Assembly (NCBI RefSeq): GCF_900258505.1 | Contig: NZ_LT984895.1 | Location: 278,313-342,312 of the forward strand | Reading direction: 5' to 3' | From: Brachybacterium timonense | Lineage (GTDB): Bacteria; Actinomycetota; Actinomycetes; Actinomycetales; Dermabacteraceae | DNA length: 64,000 bases | In this document: positions 61,752 to 64,000 of the stretch, piece after piece | How the letters are laid out: each line of letters begins with the position of its first letter | Numbering within the stretch: the first letter of the stretch is position 1 | Notes under the pieces: generated by a model | Databases searched by the model: none | Seen by the model: the letters and a program-made list of their open reading frames with translations, nothing else | Told to the model about the DNA's origin: nothing | Made by a program: the position numbers and the translations under genes

Positions 61752-63149
61752 TCAGCGCTCCGACTGACCTCGCGGGGTATCGGCGTGGCCCTGTTCAGAG
61801 CCGCCCGTGCGGGCGGAGTCGTCGGCGAACACGTCCGGGATACCGTCCCGGTTCACGTCCTCATGCTCGCGGGCGTAGATCTTCTTGTAGTGCGCATCGC
61901 GCGGCAGCAGGAGCACGGCGCCGACGATCGCAGCGAGCACGGAGGCGGTGAGCACGCCCACCTTCGCCACATCGTGCAACGGATCTTCGACCGCGAAGCT
62001 CAGCTCCGCCACCAGCAGCGAGACGGTGAATCCGATTCCCGCGACCGACGCGAGGCCCGTGAGGTCGTACCAGGTGATGTCGGGGTCCAGGTTCGCGCGC
62101 CGCAGCCGGGTGACCAGGAATGTGGAGCCGACGATCCCCAGGATCTTGCCGCCGACGAGCCCCAGGATCACGCCGAGTGCCACGGTGGACTGCCAGGCGT
62201 CGAGCAGACCGGAGAACCCGCCGACGGCCACGCCCGCGCTGAAGAACGCGAACACAGGCACAGCGAACCCCGAGGAGAGCGGCCGGAAACGGTGCTCTAG
62301 GGTCTGCAGCAGTGAGTACTTCTCGCCGAACGGCGAGCGGGCGCTGGCGGGTACGGCGAACGCGAGCACCACACCGGCGATCGTGGCGTGGATGCCGGAG
62401 TTGTAGAACAACGCCCAGGTCACGATAGCCAGCGGCAGTAGCAGCAGCCACGCGGCAGCGTAGGACCGCTTGAACCAGGACTCCGCCTTGATGGCGAGCA
62501 GGGCGAACAGCGCGATCGGCACGATCGAGAGCGCGAGCCAGCCCAGCTGCAGGTCGCTCGTGTAGAAGATCGCGATGATGAGGATGGCGATGAGGTCATC
62601 CACGATCGCGAGGGTGAGCAGGAAGGTGCGCAGCGCCGCCGGCATGTGTGAGCCGATGATGGCGAGCACCGCGAGCGCGAAGGCGATATCGGTGGCGGCG
62701 GGGATCGCCCAGCCGCTCAACGAGCCCTCCGGCCCGAACATGTTGATCGCCGAGTAGATCAGTGCCGGGGTGATCACGCCGCCGAACGCGGCAGCTACCG
62801 GCACGAGGGCGCGGCCCGGGTCGCGCAGATCTCCGCGCGTGAATTCGTGCTTCAGCTCGAGCCCGGCCATGAAGAAGAACAGGGCGAGCAGACCGTCGGC
62901 TGCCCAGTGGCCCACGGACATCTTCAGACTGAAGTCACCGATGTCGAAGCCCAGGTAGGTGTCGCGCACACCGAAGTACAGGTCGGACAGCGGCGTGTTC
63001 GCAAAGATAAGCGCCGCTGCGGCGGCGATCACGAGGAGTAATCCACCGACGGTCTCGGTGGTGATGAGCTTCTCGATGCGGGAGTACTCACGGTAGGTGC
63101 CGCGCTCGAGGATGTGCCGCGGCACGTCGGGACTCGGGGACGTGGTCAC
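61752..63149 (-). CDS. nhaA: Na+/H+ antiporter NhaA
   Basis: The 465-residue antiporter keeps the family marks: an NhaA-type first helix region (TETVGGLLLVIAAAAALIFANTPL), FFFMAGLELKHEFTRGDL, the paired aspartates in LAIVDDLIAILIIAIFY, and the C-terminal GIGFTVSLLVAELSF. It exchanges sodium or lithium for protons at high pH or salt. GTG 63149 has AGGAG seven bases upstream; the longer frame lacks any similarity. A charged C-terminal tail of about 50 residues (REHEDVNRDGIPDV...) is an addition. The gene follows a NhaD-like antiporter on the same strand. Confidence 0.95.
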   Translation of the reverse strand: MTTSPSPDVPRHILERGTYREYSRIEKLITTETVGGLLLVIAAAAALIFANTPLSDLYFGVRDTYLGFDIGDFSLKMSVGHWAADGLLALFFFMAGLELKHEFTRGDLRDPGRALVPVAAAFGGVITPALIYSAINMFGPEGSLSGWAIPAATDIAFALAVLAIIGSHMPAALRTFLLTLAIVDDLIAILIIAIFYTSDLQLGWLALSIVPIALFALLAIKAESWFKRSYAAAWLLLLPLAIVTWALFYNSGIHATIAGVVLAFAVPASARSPFGEKYSLLQTLEHRFRPLSSGFAVPVFAFFSAGVAVGGFSGLLDAWQSTVALGVILGLVGGKILGIVGSTFLVTRLRRANLDPDITWYDLTGLASVAGIGFTVSLLVAELSFAVEDPLHDVAKVGVLTASVLAAIVGAVLLLPRDAHYKKIYAREHEDVNRDGIPDVFADDSARTGGSEQGHADTPRGQSER

Positions 63150-63210
63150 TGGGAATCTCCTGACGTCGAGGATCGGGTGGGGCGGGAGCGGAGCCGCGCA
63201 CCCGATGCCG

Positions 63211-64000
63211 TCAGGCGTGAGTGGCGGACTCCGTGGACGAAGAAGCAGCGCGGGGCGCGCGAGCGAGCAGTGCGCAACGGATAAGCAGCGCGAGGAGCAC
63301 GAACACCCCCGCGATGGTGCTCCAGATACCGGAGGCGATGAACAGCAGCACCATCGCCAGCAGCACCGGCGCGAGGTAGCGGAACGCTTCGCGGACGTAG
63401 CCCAAGAACGACGGCATGTCGACACCGTCGGACTCGGCTAACGATTTCACCATGAAGTTCGGTCCGTTGCCGATATAGGTCAGTGCACCGCACAGCACGG
63501 CGCCCAATGAAATGGACACCAGAAGCGCCTCGGGCACGTCCGCCACACGCGGCTCGCCCGCGATCTGGGTGGACATCTCGAAGAACGTCGCGTACGTGGG
63601 GGCGTTGTCCAGCACGGCGGAGAGGCCGCCGGTGAAGACGAACAGCGTCACCTCGTTCAGGGGCAGGCGCGGGGCGACGGCGCGCAGCACCTGCAGTGCC
63701 GGCACCATCGTCAGGAAAATCCCGACGAACAGCGCGGCGACCTCGAGGATCGGCCCGAAGGTGAACTGGTTGTCCTCGAACCGTACCTTCTTGGATCCCA
63801 GCAGGTAGGAGCCGGCGGCTGCGGCCAGCATGACCATCTCGCGCCACGGCACCCAGTTCAGGCCCTCGATGTGCCCGTGTGCGACGGCATCGATCTCCAA
63901 CGACGGCACTAGCGCGACGGCCAGGATGATCATCGCGAACCACAGGAAGTTCGAGGCACCCATCAGGCGCAGCGGTTCCACGGTGGAGGCGTCTTCGCTG
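63211..64000 (-). CDS. NhaD/ArsB-superfamily antiporter, 5' end outside the window
   Basis: The C-terminal 263 or so residues of a larger (probably about 450-residue) membrane protein are present. The frame is still open at the right edge. The segment GGLSAVLDNAPTYATFFEM is the family's re-entrant/helix motif with the conserved Asn-Ala-Pro-Thr, and YIGNGPNFMVKSLAE matches its second-half counterpart. Such proteins export sodium in exchange for protons. Only 61 bases separate it from nhaA, so the two may be one transcript. Being truncated at its start, its full length and start codon cannot be given. Confidence 0.85.
   Translation of the reverse strand, partial: SEDASTVEPLRLMGASNFLWFAMIILAVALVPSLEIDAVAHGHIEGLNWVPWREMVMLAAAAGSYLLGSKKVRFEDNQFTFGPILEVAALFVGIFLTMVPALQVLRAVAPRLPLNEVTLFVFTGGLSAVLDNAPTYATFFEMSTQIAGEPRVADVPEALLVSISLGAVLCGALTYIGNGPNFMVKSLAESDGVDMPSFLGYVREAFRYLAPVLLAMVLLFIASGIWSTIAGVFVLLALLIRCALLARAPRAASSSTESATHA

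Overview
The window is 64 kb of high-GC DNA (roughly two-thirds G+C by eye) with actinobacterial gene content. It carries a fused lysylphosphatidylglycerol synthetase/lysyl-tRNA synthetase (LysX type), a tricorn protease, Tat-dependent lipoproteins and many GTG starts. A member of the Micrococcales, perhaps Dermabacteraceae (Brachybacterium/Dermabacter-like), is my best guess. That guess rests on gene content only; no rRNA or tRNA gene was found to settle it.

Layout. At 1-10.5 kb (mostly minus strand) lie an FGGY sugar kinase, a copper/heme cluster (His-rich membrane protein, PCuAC copper chaperone, Tat-exported DyP peroxidase), a tricorn protease and an SLH-repeat/SGNH-hydrolase pair. At 10.6-20.2 kb a LacI-family regulator stands divergent to an ABC importer operon (two permeases, a Tat-type binding lipoprotein, two tandem glycerophosphodiester phosphodiesterases, no ATPase). 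An amidohydrolase and a sodium:solute symporter follow. Two copies of a LacI-type operator (TGGGAGCGCTCCCA and a one-mismatch copy) lie between regulator and importer, and the second overlaps the ribosome-binding site and start codon of the first permease gene. At 20.3-26.8 kb are glutamate dehydrogenase, an APH-type phosphotransferase, a TauE-type exporter, two overlapping paralogous HTH proteins (the upstream one seems to need a CTG start) and an isochorismatase-like hydrolase.

The most interesting region is 26.9-37.6 kb, a minus-strand defence island. In order of transcription it encodes a PLD-like/SNF2 helicase, a DUF4391 protein, a type III DNA methyltransferase (Mod), a Schlafen-AlbA/GHKL-ATPase/winged-helix protein, and a type III restriction helicase-nuclease (Res). 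The first four genes overlap or nearly abut; Res follows after a 124 bp AT-rich gap. The presumed target-recognition part of mod is far lower in G+C than its surroundings, which points to domain exchange.

At 37.8-48.3 kb are transport and metabolic genes: an NCS1 permease, a VIT-family transporter, a decayed pyrimidine-dimer glycosylase pseudogene, a dicarboxylate/amino-acid symporter, a YccF protein, a methyltransferase, a translationally coupled GH95 fucosidase/fructosamine-kinase-like pair and an MFS transporter. At 48.3-53.4 kb an IclR regulator is followed by a complete ferric-siderophore ABC importer behind a probable DtxR/IdeR-type iron box; its second permease has an unusual cysteine-rich N-terminus. 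At 53.4-64 kb are a small membrane protein, an aldo/keto reductase, an alpha/beta hydrolase divergent from lysX, a LssY_C-domain protein, NhaA, and the 5'-truncated coding part of a NhaD-like antiporter running off the right edge.

The only intergenic stretch above 300 bp is the lacI/importer regulatory region (11692-12246). I saw no CRISPR array, integrase, complete insertion sequence, tRNA or rRNA. All functional names are from reading motifs in the translations; no database search was possible.
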